Under the pieces are notes generated by a model that ran no database searches, was not told the origin of the DNA, and worked only from the letters and a program-made list of their open reading frames with translations. A DNA stretch of 64,000 nt from Endothia cerciana (taxonomy: Eukaryota > Ascomycota > Sordariomycetes > Diaporthales > Cryphonectriaceae). A program made the position numbers and the translations under genes. The DNA is taken from assembly GCA_026119935.1 (NCBI GenBank), contig JALRMH010000004.1, positions 930,001 to 994,000 of the forward strand. Direction: 5' to 3'. This document shows positions 1-10,464 of the stretch, piece by piece (within the stretch, counting starts at the first letter, position 1; every line of letters begins with the position of its first letter).

Positions 1-1405
1 CGTTTCGCCTCCAGCCCGGAGAGTCGGCAAGTGGATCACTGCTCACAGAACCTGCTTGCGCGGAATCTCGATGGTAGTCTGCACGGCGTCAGTTGCAGTC
101 AGGAATACAGTAGAAGGGCAAAGCTGGTTATGGTGTGTGGCCACTCCTTTTTCCCAGCACTTCCGGCCAAACACAGACTGTCCTTTTGCCCATTAGGCCG
201 ATGCACATGTGAAAAGAGAGTGTGAACCCCTTGACCGGTCGCACCTCGCATCCCTACGACTAACGGCACGAACCTGTTAGGGCTGGCCACATGGGTCAGC
301 TTCTTCAGGTACCCGTTGTCGGAAGCAATACCCGGCCAATCAAGGCGGAGAGGCCGTCTTGTTCCTGAATATTCATCTGCAGCTAAAACGAAACGGTTCT
401 AAGGCCCGCCCCCACCCCTCCCGGCCTGAACTTTTCTTCTTCCTCTTCCGTTCAGGCTCCTCGGCTGCAATGGTCGCAATCACCTTCCCACACGGCTCGC
501 CCTGCAACGGCCCCTGCATCTGCACGGAGGCACACGTTCATGGTGCCAGGGTGCCAGGGTGCCAGGATGCACACCAACACTCGCTTCCTGAACACCCACC
601 CCCCCTCTGAATCCAGCAGCAGAGGCCGTATCCCTGATTTTGTCTTCTTCTACTACTTGGAAGTTGGAGAACAAGGCACAGCCCGCAGGGCACAACGTGT
701 CAAGGTGTGAAAGACGTTCAAGAAGGAGCTTGGGGCGGTTGGCCAGCCGCTTGTTGTTATTTCAGGCTCAATCCCACGAGACGCTGTGTCATCCAACAAA
801 GTGTCCCAAAGGACCTGGCCGTCCTAAGCCGGCTTCTGCTCAATTTGATTGAAGGGGTTGCCGCTTGGACTCTTCAGCACGAGGTCTAACAAGCGGACCG
901 TGGAAACGGGGCCGACCGCCAGTGCATCTTCTCCCGCGGAGCCGGCCCCCTCGCCCCCTCGCCCCCTCGCCCCCTCACCCCCGTCCTCAAACACAAAACA
1001 TCAAACTCTTCCCCGAGTTTTTTTCAGACGAAGGGGCAAACTTTGGTTCTTGCAGTCTTAGCCTTCTTGTTGTCCTCGCACTTGCTCAAGCGAGCAAAAT
1101 GGCCGAGCTGGGCGGTACCCACCAGCAACGACATCCCATACAAGCAAGGATGGCGAGCCGAGCGTTAGTGGATCCCGCTCGTGGCCAGCTAGCATACCCG
1201 ATGATGGGTGGTCGGGAAAGGGGTCCGCAGCCTTGACTCGGGGCGTTTAGGGCCACGAGAGGCCCAGCCAGTCCTCGTTTGGAAAAGCCTCGCTACAAAG
1301 TACCTGTGACCGTCCCGGGGGTACACCCTCCAAGAGGGTATTTACCACGGTACTATGGGATCCTTTATGACAACCCCATCTACCATGGCCCACGCTCTGG
1401 AGAGG
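1..1405. other. No gene recognised
   Basis: I find no convincing coding region here. Open frames are short, lack splice structure and resemble no family I know. The stretch has small tandem repeats (three copies of an 8-bp GTGCCAGG unit at about 543-566, and a C-rich run at 944-977) and looks like intergenic DNA upstream of the secreted-protein gene. Confidence 0.5.
944..977. repeat. Short C-rich tandem repeat
   Basis: About four copies of an 8-bp unit close to TCGCCCCC occur in tandem. It is a simple intergenic minisatellite with no coding context. Confidence 0.6.
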
Positions 1406-1412
1406 TATAAAA
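1406..1412 (+). promoter_or_regulatory. Possible TATA box of the secreted-protein gene
   Basis: A clean TATAAAA lies about 370 bp upstream of the ATG at 1781. A long pyrimidine-rich leader with many CTC and CAAC motifs follows, typical of a strongly expressed fungal gene with a long 5' UTR. The transcription start is inferred, not seen. Confidence 0.4.
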
Positions 1413-1780
1413 CGCCCCGGCCCACCCGAGTCTTTCCTTTCTTCTGAGTTTAATTCCCTATTCACGATTCGGCAAGCCGTTGTGACCATTTCCTTCTCAT
1501 ACACTACACACTCACTCTAGCCAACGAGGCTGTTCACTCCCTGCTCCAAGCAACATACAGACTTTCCCTCAGGTCCCTGGTGGCTTGACTCCTTGCAAAC
1601 AACATTCTATACCTCTTCGGAACGCACTTCCAATACAGTCCTTCTTGGAACCCATCTTAGCTCAAGTCAACAAGTACTTGCCCTGCCCATCAGACAGACC
1701 ATCTCACGATCTGTCGATCGACTACAACAACATAAAAACTTGTCTCTCTCTGTGTCTCTATACTACCAACACCAGCAAAA

Positions 1781-2374
1781 ATGCAGTTCAAGAACCTTGC
1801 TCTTCTTGCCGCCGCCTCCTTGGTGAGCGCGCAGAACACGGTCACCATCAAGTCCATGGACAGCACCGACCGCACCGTCGTGTGGACAGGAACCTCCTCG
1901 ATTGCGGATACCAGCGTCCCCGCTGGTGAGTCCGTCAACGTCACGGTCCCTACTGGCTGGATTGGAAACTTGTACTCGTACTCCACCGGCGCCTCAAACA
2001 CCCCCGGCATGCTGGCCGAGTTCGCCTTCAACAGCTACGGTGGCGCAACCTACTTCGATGTGTCCGCCATCGTCAACCCGGATGACACGACCGGCGTCTA
2101 CGAGATCTACCCCGCGGACGCCGAGTCCCCAGTCTCGGGCTGCCAGACCTTCGCGTGCGGCAACGCCTACTACCTGCCCGATGACGTCCAGACCAGGTCC
2201 AGCGACAGCACCAGCTTCGTCGTCACCCTCGGTGCTGGCCCCCTGTCTACGTCCTCCAAGGTCAAGGCGCGTGACGCCGAGGTCTTCCCCCGCGAGGCCG
2301 TCACGGACCCCAACTTCAAGCCTGCCATCAAGGGGCGGTTCACTTCTGCCCTCCGCTGGGCCAAGCGGATGTAA
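1781..2374 (+). CDS. Small secreted protein, thaumatin/DNase1-like fungal family
   Basis: A single exon of 197 aa. The first 18 residues (MQFKNLALLAAASLVSAQ) are a clear signal peptide with a VSA-Q cleavage site, so the product is secreted or cell-wall associated. The mature part is rich in Thr, Ser and Gly like a beta-sandwich and has one close cysteine pair (CQTFAC) near residue 117. A basic tail follows. It resembles the fungal extracellular proteins loosely annotated as 'DNase1 protein' or antigenic thaumatin-like; I recall that resemblance and have not shown it by alignment. No nuclease active site is visible, so I do not assign an enzyme activity. The start is supported by the CAAAAATG context after a pyrimidine-rich leader and an upstream TATA box. 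Confidence 0.75.
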   Translation: MQFKNLALLAAASLVSAQNTVTIKSMDSTDRTVVWTGTSSIADTSVPAGESVNVTVPTGWIGNLYSYSTGASNTPGMLAEFAFNSYGGATYFDVSAIVNPDDTTGVYEIYPADAESPVSGCQTFACGNAYYLPDDVQTRSSDSTSFVVTLGAGPLSTSSKVKARDAEVFPREAVTDPNFKPAIKGRFTSALRWAKRM

Positions 2375-3892
2375 GCGCCCAATGTGCCGGCGCGGATTCC
2401 GAACGGCAGGAGACCATCTCTACAAGGGAGCAGCGCACGCTGGAGTTGCAGCTCTTCCTCGACGAAGCCACGATTTCTCATTCGACACAACAAGACTTTT
2501 TTTTTTGAGATACCCCCGGTGCCCAACACGCTTTCGCAGCGGAGGCTTGGGAGAGTGGAGTTTTCCTGGATATTAGAGAGAAGAGGTGGAGTGATCGGAA
2601 AGTCAACGAAAACAGGGCGTGACGGGATAACGACTTACGCGTGAGGATGCCCTTTGTGTCCTGCCCCAAAAGACATATCACGGGCCAAACCAGCCCGGCA
2701 CTCACTTCAGCAAATCCTACCCTTCTATACACTCATTCAATGCCTCTTTCAGATCTTCGATTCCTGTATATAGATCTAGGGTATGCCGAACGGCACAAAA
2801 AGACCTGTTTTGACCACCTACGTACTGCCAACTGCCATCTCGCAAACATTGTGATCCGTGGTGATGTCTTCGAAGCCGAGGGAGGCCCCATAGTACCGTG
2901 GGCGGTCTAGGCTTGGGTGGGTCCATCGCAAGTCGCCTGCGTTGCGGCTCAGTCGAAGTGAGCCCCCGACGCAACGGCGATCCCGTCTTGGCTTCCTCAC
3001 CCTCGTGGCCGGACTCATTTTACCCCCCCCCCCCAACCGGTAAGCGAGCCCCGATACGTCAGCCCTGCTTTCAGATCCCTTGGCCGTAATAATTTCACCT
3101 CTGGGATGCATTATAGACTCATTCACGACGACGGGATCATGGCTAAGATCCTGCAAAAAAGGGGGGAGGATCGCCCGCCCTGGTCAAGGTATCCAGCAGC
3201 CTGGACCACTGGCTGCAAATTTGCCCCGCGATGGATGAAATTAACATTATCATCCCGAGAGGGGGGTTGGTTGCTATTTGTGGCTTACTTGGGCTGGCCA
3301 CGAATCCTCCCGCCCGCAACGTCACAGCCGCGCCGGGCATATGGGAACTCCCGTACTGCTTTGCAAGGGAACGCTCTACGTTTTTGAGACAGGTGGCGCG
3401 CCTGTAGGACGCCCAGGCCGATCCCTCGGTGAGGCGATCCCCTATCAACACCGCCGAAGCATTCGCCGACCCTATGGCAGTGGCAGCTGCAGCTGCAGCC
3501 CGGGGGGTTTCCGGTGAGCTGGGCATAGCATGGCGCCTCTTTGGTCCGTGACACTCGATATGCCCCTATTGGCCAAGGGACGTACGTACCCTACAGCCAC
3601 ACCGGAGGAGCATCGCGACGGAAACTCCTCACGAGGTCGTCGAACGTCGTCTGTGGCAAGAGGTTAGTTGGTGCGACTGAGGTTGGGACGGGCCCCCACG
3701 CGTTCGTCCCATCTTCGGTTATCGTCCCGATGCGGCAAACACTGCAGTATACATGAGACAACACTATGCACCCCGTCCCGGCGCGCCTAAGCATGTTGAA
3801 CGGGACGTCGCGTCTGGTAGTAGACGCCCGCGCGTGTTTGGATATCTATTGTTGTATCTGAGGGCTGTCGCCGCGAGCAGGTCAAGCAAGGC
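2375..3892. other. Intergenic; nothing recognised
   Basis: This spacer lies between the secreted-protein gene and the 3' end of the hydantoinase gene. It holds a C homopolymer near 3024-3034 and only short, unsupported open frames. Confidence 0.5.
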
Positions 3893-6800
3893 CTAGGCGC
3901 TCGTATTGTACTCGTCGATGACGCTCTTGGGCTTCACAAACTTGCCCAGCGACTGATACTTCAGATGGTGGATGCCGAATCCCTCTGGTCCGCCGATCTC
4001 GATGCCCCGTCTCGAGGCGGTCCAGCGGTCGCTCGCGGCGATCCCTAACACGGTGACCAGGAGGCCATATCTGTACTCTGGTGTTCCAATAGCCTCGCCG
4101 TTCTGCGCGTCGATGACGGAGATCAGGTCTGGCACGATGGCGAGGACATCCTCCTGCTTCTCCTGGGCCTCCTCGGCCTCGCCAGCTTCCGGCGCTGCCT
4201 CCGGAATCCGTATCGCAGCGATGTTCTCGTTCTTGAAGGGGATCTTGATCCGCCCCGTGAACTGGCCCTGCTTGACCCCGTTCTGCAGCGCACCGTCGTC
4301 CCCCCCTTTCGCCCCGACCAGGTCCATGCCCTCGATGATACACTCCCCGTAGATATGCCCCATCCTCAATGTCCGCGTCACACCGACGATCTTGCCCTTC
4401 CACAGCACCTTGGCGGCCTGTGGGCCCCCGACCTCCTTCACGATCTCCTCCGCCACCTCGTCCACCCTGTTCTCCCTCCTCGCCCTCTCCACCGCCCTCC
4501 CGATCCGCCACGACTCGGAGATTGTATGTTCCACGACCCAGCGCCTCGTCTCTGCACCGGTGACCGGGCCCTCGGCGCAGCCCGTGTGCGACCCCATCTG
4601 GCTCAGCGCGGCCCTCAGCGCCCTCTCGACCTGCAGGTCCGACGTGGCCTTGGTCATGATGATGACGTTCCCGTTCCCGTCGCACATCGACAGCGGGCAG
4701 AAGACGGGCCGCCGCTCGTCAAACACCACGGGGGTGGTCTGCCACTTGGTCGGGTACGCCCGCCCCATCCAGTCCCCGTCGACGACCGGCACGTCCATGT
4801 TGGCCGACGCGCCGAGGATCATGCCCTGCAGCCCGTTGCCCCCGCCGATCTCGAGCGCGATCATGTGCGTGGCCCGCCTCCCCGGGGGCAGGATCCGGGC
4901 CAGCTCCTCCTGCGCCTGCATCATCTCGTCGCCCTGCAGCTTCTCGATGCCGACCGTCGGCGAGCCCATGCCGCCGCCGCAGCCCACGCGGTCGTCGTCC
5001 GCCAGGTCGTCGGGCGAGACGACGCGGACGACGGCGCCCGCGCGGAGGAGCGAGCGCAGCCGCACCATGTGCGAGTAGGGCGAGCCGCCGCCGCCCGTGC
5101 CCAGGATGTAGCAGCCCGTCGTGATGAAGGCAAGGTCGGCCTCCGAGACGTACCAGACCCGGTCCTTGACCGTGGGCCTGTAGGTGTCCAGGTCGACCTC
5201 GGGCGCCGCGGCCGTGGTCTCCTTGGCGGGACCGCTGCCGGGGCTGGGCGTAGAGCCGTTGATGCTGGCTGTCTTTTCATACTGGCCCATGTCGTCGGCC
5301 TCCATCTCCCGCCCGTCCGTGGTGGGCACGGTGGCCAGATCCGTCCTCGAGAAGTCGAAATCACCGGCCGCGCGCATGATGAACCGGGACTTGTTCGCGA
5401 TGTACTGCAGCGGCAGTGTCTCTAGCTCGACGATCTTGACCGAGTCCCGTGACGCCCCCGCCGCGACGGTCCTCTCGATGGCCTCGGCCGAGATCTCCTC
5501 CAGTAGCTTCGTAGTCGTCCTCGTCTCGGTGGACTTGACCGTGTCGACGACGGCACTGACCCCGGCCATGGCTGCGCCGATGGCGTTGGCGACCTCTGAC
5601 CACCGCGGCTTCAGGACCTTGCTGGCCCCCCTGAGCTCGTCGGGGCTGATGACCGCGCCCCCGCCGACGAGAAGGACGGGCAGATCCTCCGGGGATGTCT
5701 TCATCATGTCGATGACCTTCTCCAGCTTCTGTTTGATGATGGCCTGCACCTCCACCAGCTCGCCATTCGTCAGCTGTCCCCTGGCCAGCTGCGGATCTCC
5801 AATCTTCACGTCGGGGCGGCCCAGGACGGTGGCATCCGTGGTCGTCAGGACGTTGCCTCCGAACACGAGGGCCTCCTTGGTGAGTTTGTAACCCACGCTG
5901 TCCGGTCCGACCGTTGTCCGCCCCGCCTCCGAGCCCTTTCGGATGATCGACCCACCTCCGAGGCCGATGCTCTTGATATCCGGGCAGGAGAAGTTCATCC
6001 GCACACCAGCCAGCTCACTGTAGGCAGCCTGCTGCCGCGGGAACCCGTTGGCGAGCAGCAGTCCCACATCTGTCGTCGTGCCGCCGACATCAACCACCAT
6101 GATGGCCTGCTTCTCCCTCTCAGCACCGTGCATCAGGAAGGACGCGCCGCGCATGCTGTTCGTCGGCCCGCTGCTGAACGTTCTGATGGGCAGCCTCGAC
6201 GCCGCGTCCCCGGAGAGGATCGTGCCGTCGTTCTGCGTGATGAAGACGGGGCACTCGAGGCCGAGCGCCTTGACCGGCTCCTGGAAGCTGCGGATCGTCC
6301 TCCTCGCAAAGGGCAGGATGGCCGCGTTCAGGATCGCGGCGTTCTCCCTCTCGAGGAACCCCAGGTTCGCGACCTCCTTGGACAGGACCACGTCGACGGC
6401 CTCCCCCCGGAACTCCTCCCGGATGATCTCGGCGGCCCTCTCCTCCTGCCGGTACAGCGTGTCGATGGGGCTGAACACCCCGACGACGACGACACTCCGG
6501 ATGCCCCCCTCCCGGATCGCCCGGCACTCCGCCCTGACGGCGTCCTCGTCCAGCTCCGCGATGAGGTTCCCGTCCACCTCCAGCCCGCCCCGCACGCTCC
6601 CCCAGCGGCCCAGCACCAGCTCGCGCATGTCGCCGGGCCAGTCGACGCACGGCGGCGCGTGCTTCCCGAAGGGGCCGGCCAGCCTCACCACGGCGACCCT
6701 GCACAGCCGCTTGGCGTCGCGCTCCACGACCGCGTTCACGAAGTGCGTCGTGCCGATGGTGACGGACGCGACGTCCCGGGGGTCGATGGGCGGCGACGTC

Positions 6801-6991
6801 GAGGTGAACATGTGCGTGATGGCGGCGTTGATGCCGTCGCTGGGGTTGGTGGTCGTCGGGGACTTGTGGTAGGCGATGATGCCCCTGCTCGGGGACGAGG
6901 TGAGCGACGGATCGATGATCACGCCGTCGGTATTGGTGCCGCCTACATCCACGCCGATGCGCAGGCGTTTGGCGCTGCTGTTGGCGGCCAT
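3893..6991 (-). CDS. Hydantoinase/oxoprolinase family protein fused to a DUF917 domain
   Basis: An uninterrupted 1032-aa frame starting at the ATG at 6991. The N-terminal part is a hydantoinase/5-oxoprolinase (HyuA-type) ATPase with two actin-fold phosphate loops, GVDVGGTNTDG at about residues 13-23 and VVDVGGTTTDVG near 295-306. The C-terminal part (about 610-1015) matches DUF917, with a glycine-rich GTGGGGSPY near its start and an EIGGGNG motif. DUF917 proteins have been linked to thiohydantoin metabolism. Family knowledge suggests ATP-dependent opening of a cyclic amide (hydantoin or oxoproline-like), probably in the cytosol; the actual substrate is unknown. The gene is divergent from an NCS1 permease, separated by 748 bp that carry GATA-factor sites. 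This supports a role in nitrogen scavenging. Confidence 0.88.
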   Translation of the reverse strand: MAANSSAKRLRIGVDVGGTNTDGVIIDPSLTSSPSRGIIAYHKSPTTTNPSDGINAAITHMFTSTSPPIDPRDVASVTIGTTHFVNAVVERDAKRLCRVAVVRLAGPFGKHAPPCVDWPGDMRELVLGRWGSVRGGLEVDGNLIAELDEDAVRAECRAIREGGIRSVVVVGVFSPIDTLYRQEERAAEIIREEFRGEAVDVVLSKEVANLGFLERENAAILNAAILPFARRTIRSFQEPVKALGLECPVFITQNDGTILSGDAASRLPIRTFSSGPTNSMRGASFLMHGAEREKQAIMVVDVGGTTTDVGLLLANGFPRQQAAYSELAGVRMNFSCPDIKSIGLGGGSIIRKGSEAGRTTVGPDSVGYKLTKEALVFGGNVLTTTDATVLGRPDVKIGDPQLARGQLTNGELVEVQAIIKQKLEKVIDMMKTSPEDLPVLLVGGGAVISPDELRGASKVLKPRWSEVANAIGAAMAGVSAVVDTVKSTETRTTTKLLEEISAEAIERTVAAGASRDSVKIVELETLPLQYIANKSRFIMRAAGDFDFSRTDLATVPTTDGREMEADDMGQYEKTASINGSTPSPGSGPAKETTAAAPEVDLDTYRPTVKDRVWYVSEADLAFITTGCYILGTGGGGSPYSHMVRLRSLLRAGAVVRVVSPDDLADDDRVGCGGGMGSPTVGIEKLQGDEMMQAQEELARILPPGRRATHMIALEIGGGNGLQGMILGASANMDVPVVDGDWMGRAYPTKWQTTPVVFDERRPVFCPLSMCDGNGNVIIMTKATSDLQVERALRAALSQMGSHTGCAEGPVTGAETRRWVVEHTISESWRIGRAVERARRENRVDEVAEEIVKEVGGPQAAKVLWKGKIVGVTRTLRMGHIYGECIIEGMDLVGAKGGDDGALQNGVKQGQFTGRIKIPFKNENIAAIRIPEAAPEAGEAEEAQEKQEDVLAIVPDLISVIDAQNGEAIGTPEYRYGLLVTVLGIAASDRWTASRRGIEIGGPEGFGIHHLKYQSLGKFVKPKSVIDEYNTSA

Positions 6992-7739
6992 GGCGAACCG
7001 GGCTCTATTGCGTCCGGGGATCTACAAGATGACTTGCGCGCTTACCACGGAGCTACTTGGGTAAATTGAAAGACAACCTCCGGATAGCGGGCGACAGACA
7101 TTCGAGAGAGGCGTGTGCTGTTGGTGGGACCTCAGGGGGGGGGCCTCCGCTCAGGAAGAGGGGCGATACGGGCTGGCACGCGTGATAGATATAAGAGGGC
7201 TTACATGGTAGGAACTCCACGGCGTCCAGCCGGCCGCGGACGGACGCGATGGCCGAGACCGCCATCTCAGGGCCTGTCTGTCGTCCTCCTTCCACAGCAC
7301 GTGGGCATCGGGCAGAGCTCTGGTGCCGGTCGGGGCATCCCGAGCCGTTGGGAGGACGATAACGCCCCCCCAGGACCGGTGGCGATCGACCAGGTGGAGA
7401 AGATAACCACCGGCCCGAGGACGCTCCCACATCATGTCGCACCACTCCTGTGAGGCTTCGAGGTCTCGCATCCCACGTCACATCCCGCGCCAGAGGGGGA
7501 ACTCGTCCTCCTTATCAATGGTTGTATCCACGGATGCGACTCCAGTCAACAATCGCCAGGACCCTCGGTCCATGCCCGGGCTGATAAGCGTCAAGCGTCT
7601 GGCTGCCGGCATAGGTAAGTATATCTCTTCAGGGAGAGGCATGGACGGCCCTTATATCTCTTTGAGCTTGTGAGATGTTCGGGCTTTGCATTCGCCTTAC
7701 GTCTTCCGTCAAGCCCATGCGAGAGAGGATAAATTCGTC
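6992..7739. promoter_or_regulatory. Shared divergent promoter with HGATAR sites
   Basis: This spacer separates the two divergent start codons. Four HGATAR motifs, the binding class of the nitrogen regulators AreA/NIT2, are readable: TGATAG at 7183-7188, AGATAA at 7401-7406, TTATCA (reverse of TGATAA) at 7512-7517 and TGATAA at 7582-7587. Regulation by nitrogen status is an inference from these sites and from the gene pair. Confidence 0.45.
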
Positions 7740-9728
7740 ATGGCCGTTAGCAGCCTGAGGTTCCGTCCCGCGGACATCAAGGAGAAGGTCCGCCTGCACG
7801 GCGATGAGGCCAAACACGAGCAGACAGACTCATGGAGCAACAGAGACCTGATTCCTCTCCCGCCTGAGAGACGGACATGGGGTGAGTCTCGTCCCTGGGC
7901 CCTCCCCCGGATGGCTCATGAGCATGACTTGGGATGCTGACATTTGCATCTATAGACTGGTTCCTCTTCTTCGGATACTATACCATTTCGTCCCTCAACA
8001 TCAGTAACTGGCAGTCTCCGAACACCTTCCTCACCGAGGGCCTCTCGGTCGCGCAGTCTATGGTCGTCATCGTCCTGGGCCGCCTGTTGATCACCCTGTT
8101 CTCGACCCTCATTGCCTGGTGCGGACTGACCTGGCACATCGGCTTCACCATCCAGAACCGCTTCTCCTGGGGCTTGCGCGCATCGTACATCCCACTGCTG
8201 CAGCGCATCCTGCTCAACTTCATCTGGTAAGTGGCTGTGCCCCGACCCCGCGCGGAGTATTCCCCCTTCGCCGGTGCTGACCCGAACTGCCAGGAACGCA
8301 ATCCAATGTTGGAACGGCGGACGCCTCGCCGCCGTCTGCATCACCGCGATCTGGCCCTCCTTCGCCACCATACCCGAGTTCCTGCCGGAAAGCCTGACCT
8401 CGGTCACCTCCGGGTCCGAGTTCGTCGGCTTCATCATATTCTGGTGCCTCTCCACACCCTTCCTCTTCATCCGCCCCGAGAAGTTCAAGTGGCCCTTCCG
8501 CGTCGCGAGCATGTACTGCGGGATCGGCATGCTGTGCATGATGATCTGGGCGCTCTCCACGGCCAGGGGCGTCGGGCCTCTGATGACGCAGGGCCAGAAC
8601 GTGCCCAAGGGCTGGAGGAACTCCTCGTGGCTGATGATGGCCGGGATCAACCAGATGGTCGGCGGCATCGCTGCGGGCATCACGAACGGGAGCGACTTCA
8701 GCCGCTACGCCAAGGGCCCGAAGCACTACGTGGGGGGGACGATATTCTCCGCCTGGGTTGTCGGCGTGATGGTCTCCTTCGTCGGGCTCGTCACGACGTC
8801 CGCGGCGCAGAAGATCTATGGGGAGATCTACTGTAAGAACCCACCGCCCCTTCCCACCCGCGGCCTACTCTCGGGGTACTAATCCGGCGCCTTGCATAGG
8901 GAACCCGCCCGACCTCCTCATGGTGATGATGGACAGCGGAAACGCCTCCTCGGCTGCGCGCGCGGGTGTCTTCTTCCTTTCGTTCGGCTTCGCGCTGACG
9001 GCGTGTTTCGAGAACATCTGCGGGAACGCCGTCGCCGGCGGGATCGACCTGGCGGGGCTGTTCCCCCGGTACATCGACATCCGCAGGGGCGCGCTCATCA
9101 CCTTTCTCGCGGCCTGGATCTGCCAGCCGTGGCAGCTCGTCAACAGGGCCGAGACGTTCATCAACGTGCTGGAGTCGTTCGCGGTGTTCCTGAGCCCGAT
9201 CATAGGCATCATGGCGACGGACTTCTTCCTGCTCAGGAACAGGAAGGTCAGGCTCAGCCACCTCTACCGGACGACCGATACCTCGTATTGGTTCTGGCAC
9301 GGGATCAACTGGCGGGCCGTCGTGGCCTGGCCGTGTGGGTGGATCCCTACCATCGGGGGCCTGGTCCTCACGACTGGCGGCACTGATGACGGCCCCCGGG
9401 GCTTGTACCAGCTGTACTACATGGCCTTTCTGATCGGTACGTGGTAGATCTGCGCTGAGGGTCCTCGTACCACCGCTGACAACTGTATCCCAACCTAGGC
9501 TTCTTCATCAGCTCGATCATCTTCTTCTCCCTCAACAAGCTCTTCCCCGTGGCCGGCATGGGTGAGTACGACGACGTGGATGTATATGGGACGCTCAGCC
9601 CCGACGAGGCGGCCAAGCTGGGCGTCGTCCCCTGCGAGAGGATGGCGGTGATCTATGGCGACGGCAACGACCTTAGCGCGACACAGGTCGCGGAGGTGTT
9701 TGATAAGAAGGGCGCGAGCGGCCTATAA
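7740..9728 (+). CDS. NCS1-family permease (uracil/allantoin/hydantoin type)
   Basis: Five exons (7740-7881, 7956-8226, 8294-8832, 8900-9436, 9499-9728) encode 572 aa. The N-terminus contains TDSWSNRDLIPLPPERRTWG-type sequence, the hallmark cytosolic motif of fungal Fur/Dal NCS1 carriers, followed by about 12 hydrophobic segments and a polar C-terminal tail. The segment GGIAAGITNGSDFSRYAKG is a typical NCS1 loop and helix. Family members are plasma-membrane proton symporters for uracil, allantoin, uridine or hydantoins; the sequence does not tell me which. I prefer the ATG at 7740 over an in-frame ATG at 7686 because known members begin close to this motif. The divergent hydantoinase suggests it imports the cyclic substrate of that enzyme. 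Confidence 0.88.
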
Positions 9729-10464
9729 TAACAATAGGTGTGGTAGTGTGCCGAATTTGCACGTAATCCAATCCCCAATATTGCTTCATTCCACCCACAG
9801 TGGTCCGGCCACTCACCCGCATGGCGGCATATGTCGCGTAGGGCTAGAAACGAGCAATCTGTACACCGCCGTGATGTCACCAGTACTTCGACTATAGTAC
9901 AAGCCCCCACCAGGTCGTCCTACTTCGATCGGGAGCGGATGCCCTTCTGTAGGGTGCCGGCTGTTGCCGCTACTGCGGTCTGCCGTGAACCGCAGGGCAT
10001 TTGGACATGCATGGAGTGGGTCATGGTGTGTTCCCAGCCCGTGTAGCCTTGAAACCACCGGCGCCATGTGTTCATGCGCGTATCCGCAGGTTGCTCGCAG
10101 CCAAGCCAGCGAGTGGGATCCACGCGTGACGATCCGAGATAGCCGGGTGGCCTTAGGTAGTGTTGTCGCATTAGACAATTCTTTCTCCCCGATGGCTGAA
10201 GCAGGGCAACTCTAGGCTGGCGGCTTGCTGTTGTGGTTCGAAATGAAAGCGGTAGGATGGGGTAGACGTGTAGTTCTCCCAACATCTCTCGTCACTATGC
10301 TGCTCTCTTCAGAACATACCAGACTGTTCAGTAATGAAACTGATAGCCATGCGTGGTCTTGGAATACGATTGAACCCAAGAAGAGTTTATATTACTCCAA
10401 TATGATTCGCTCGCGCTATATGTCAAGATGATGCTTTCCTCAGCCCAACCTAAGTGGCTGGTGA
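9729..10464. other. Intergenic; nothing recognised
   Basis: Convergent spacer between the permease and SEC3. It contains short overlapping open frames on both strands without splice structure or recognisable protein sequence. Confidence 0.5.

Noticed and set aside
4355..5425. Long plus-strand frames across the hydantoinase gene
   Set aside because: They are antisense shadows of a GC-rich conserved gene, rich in Arg/Pro/His and without domains.
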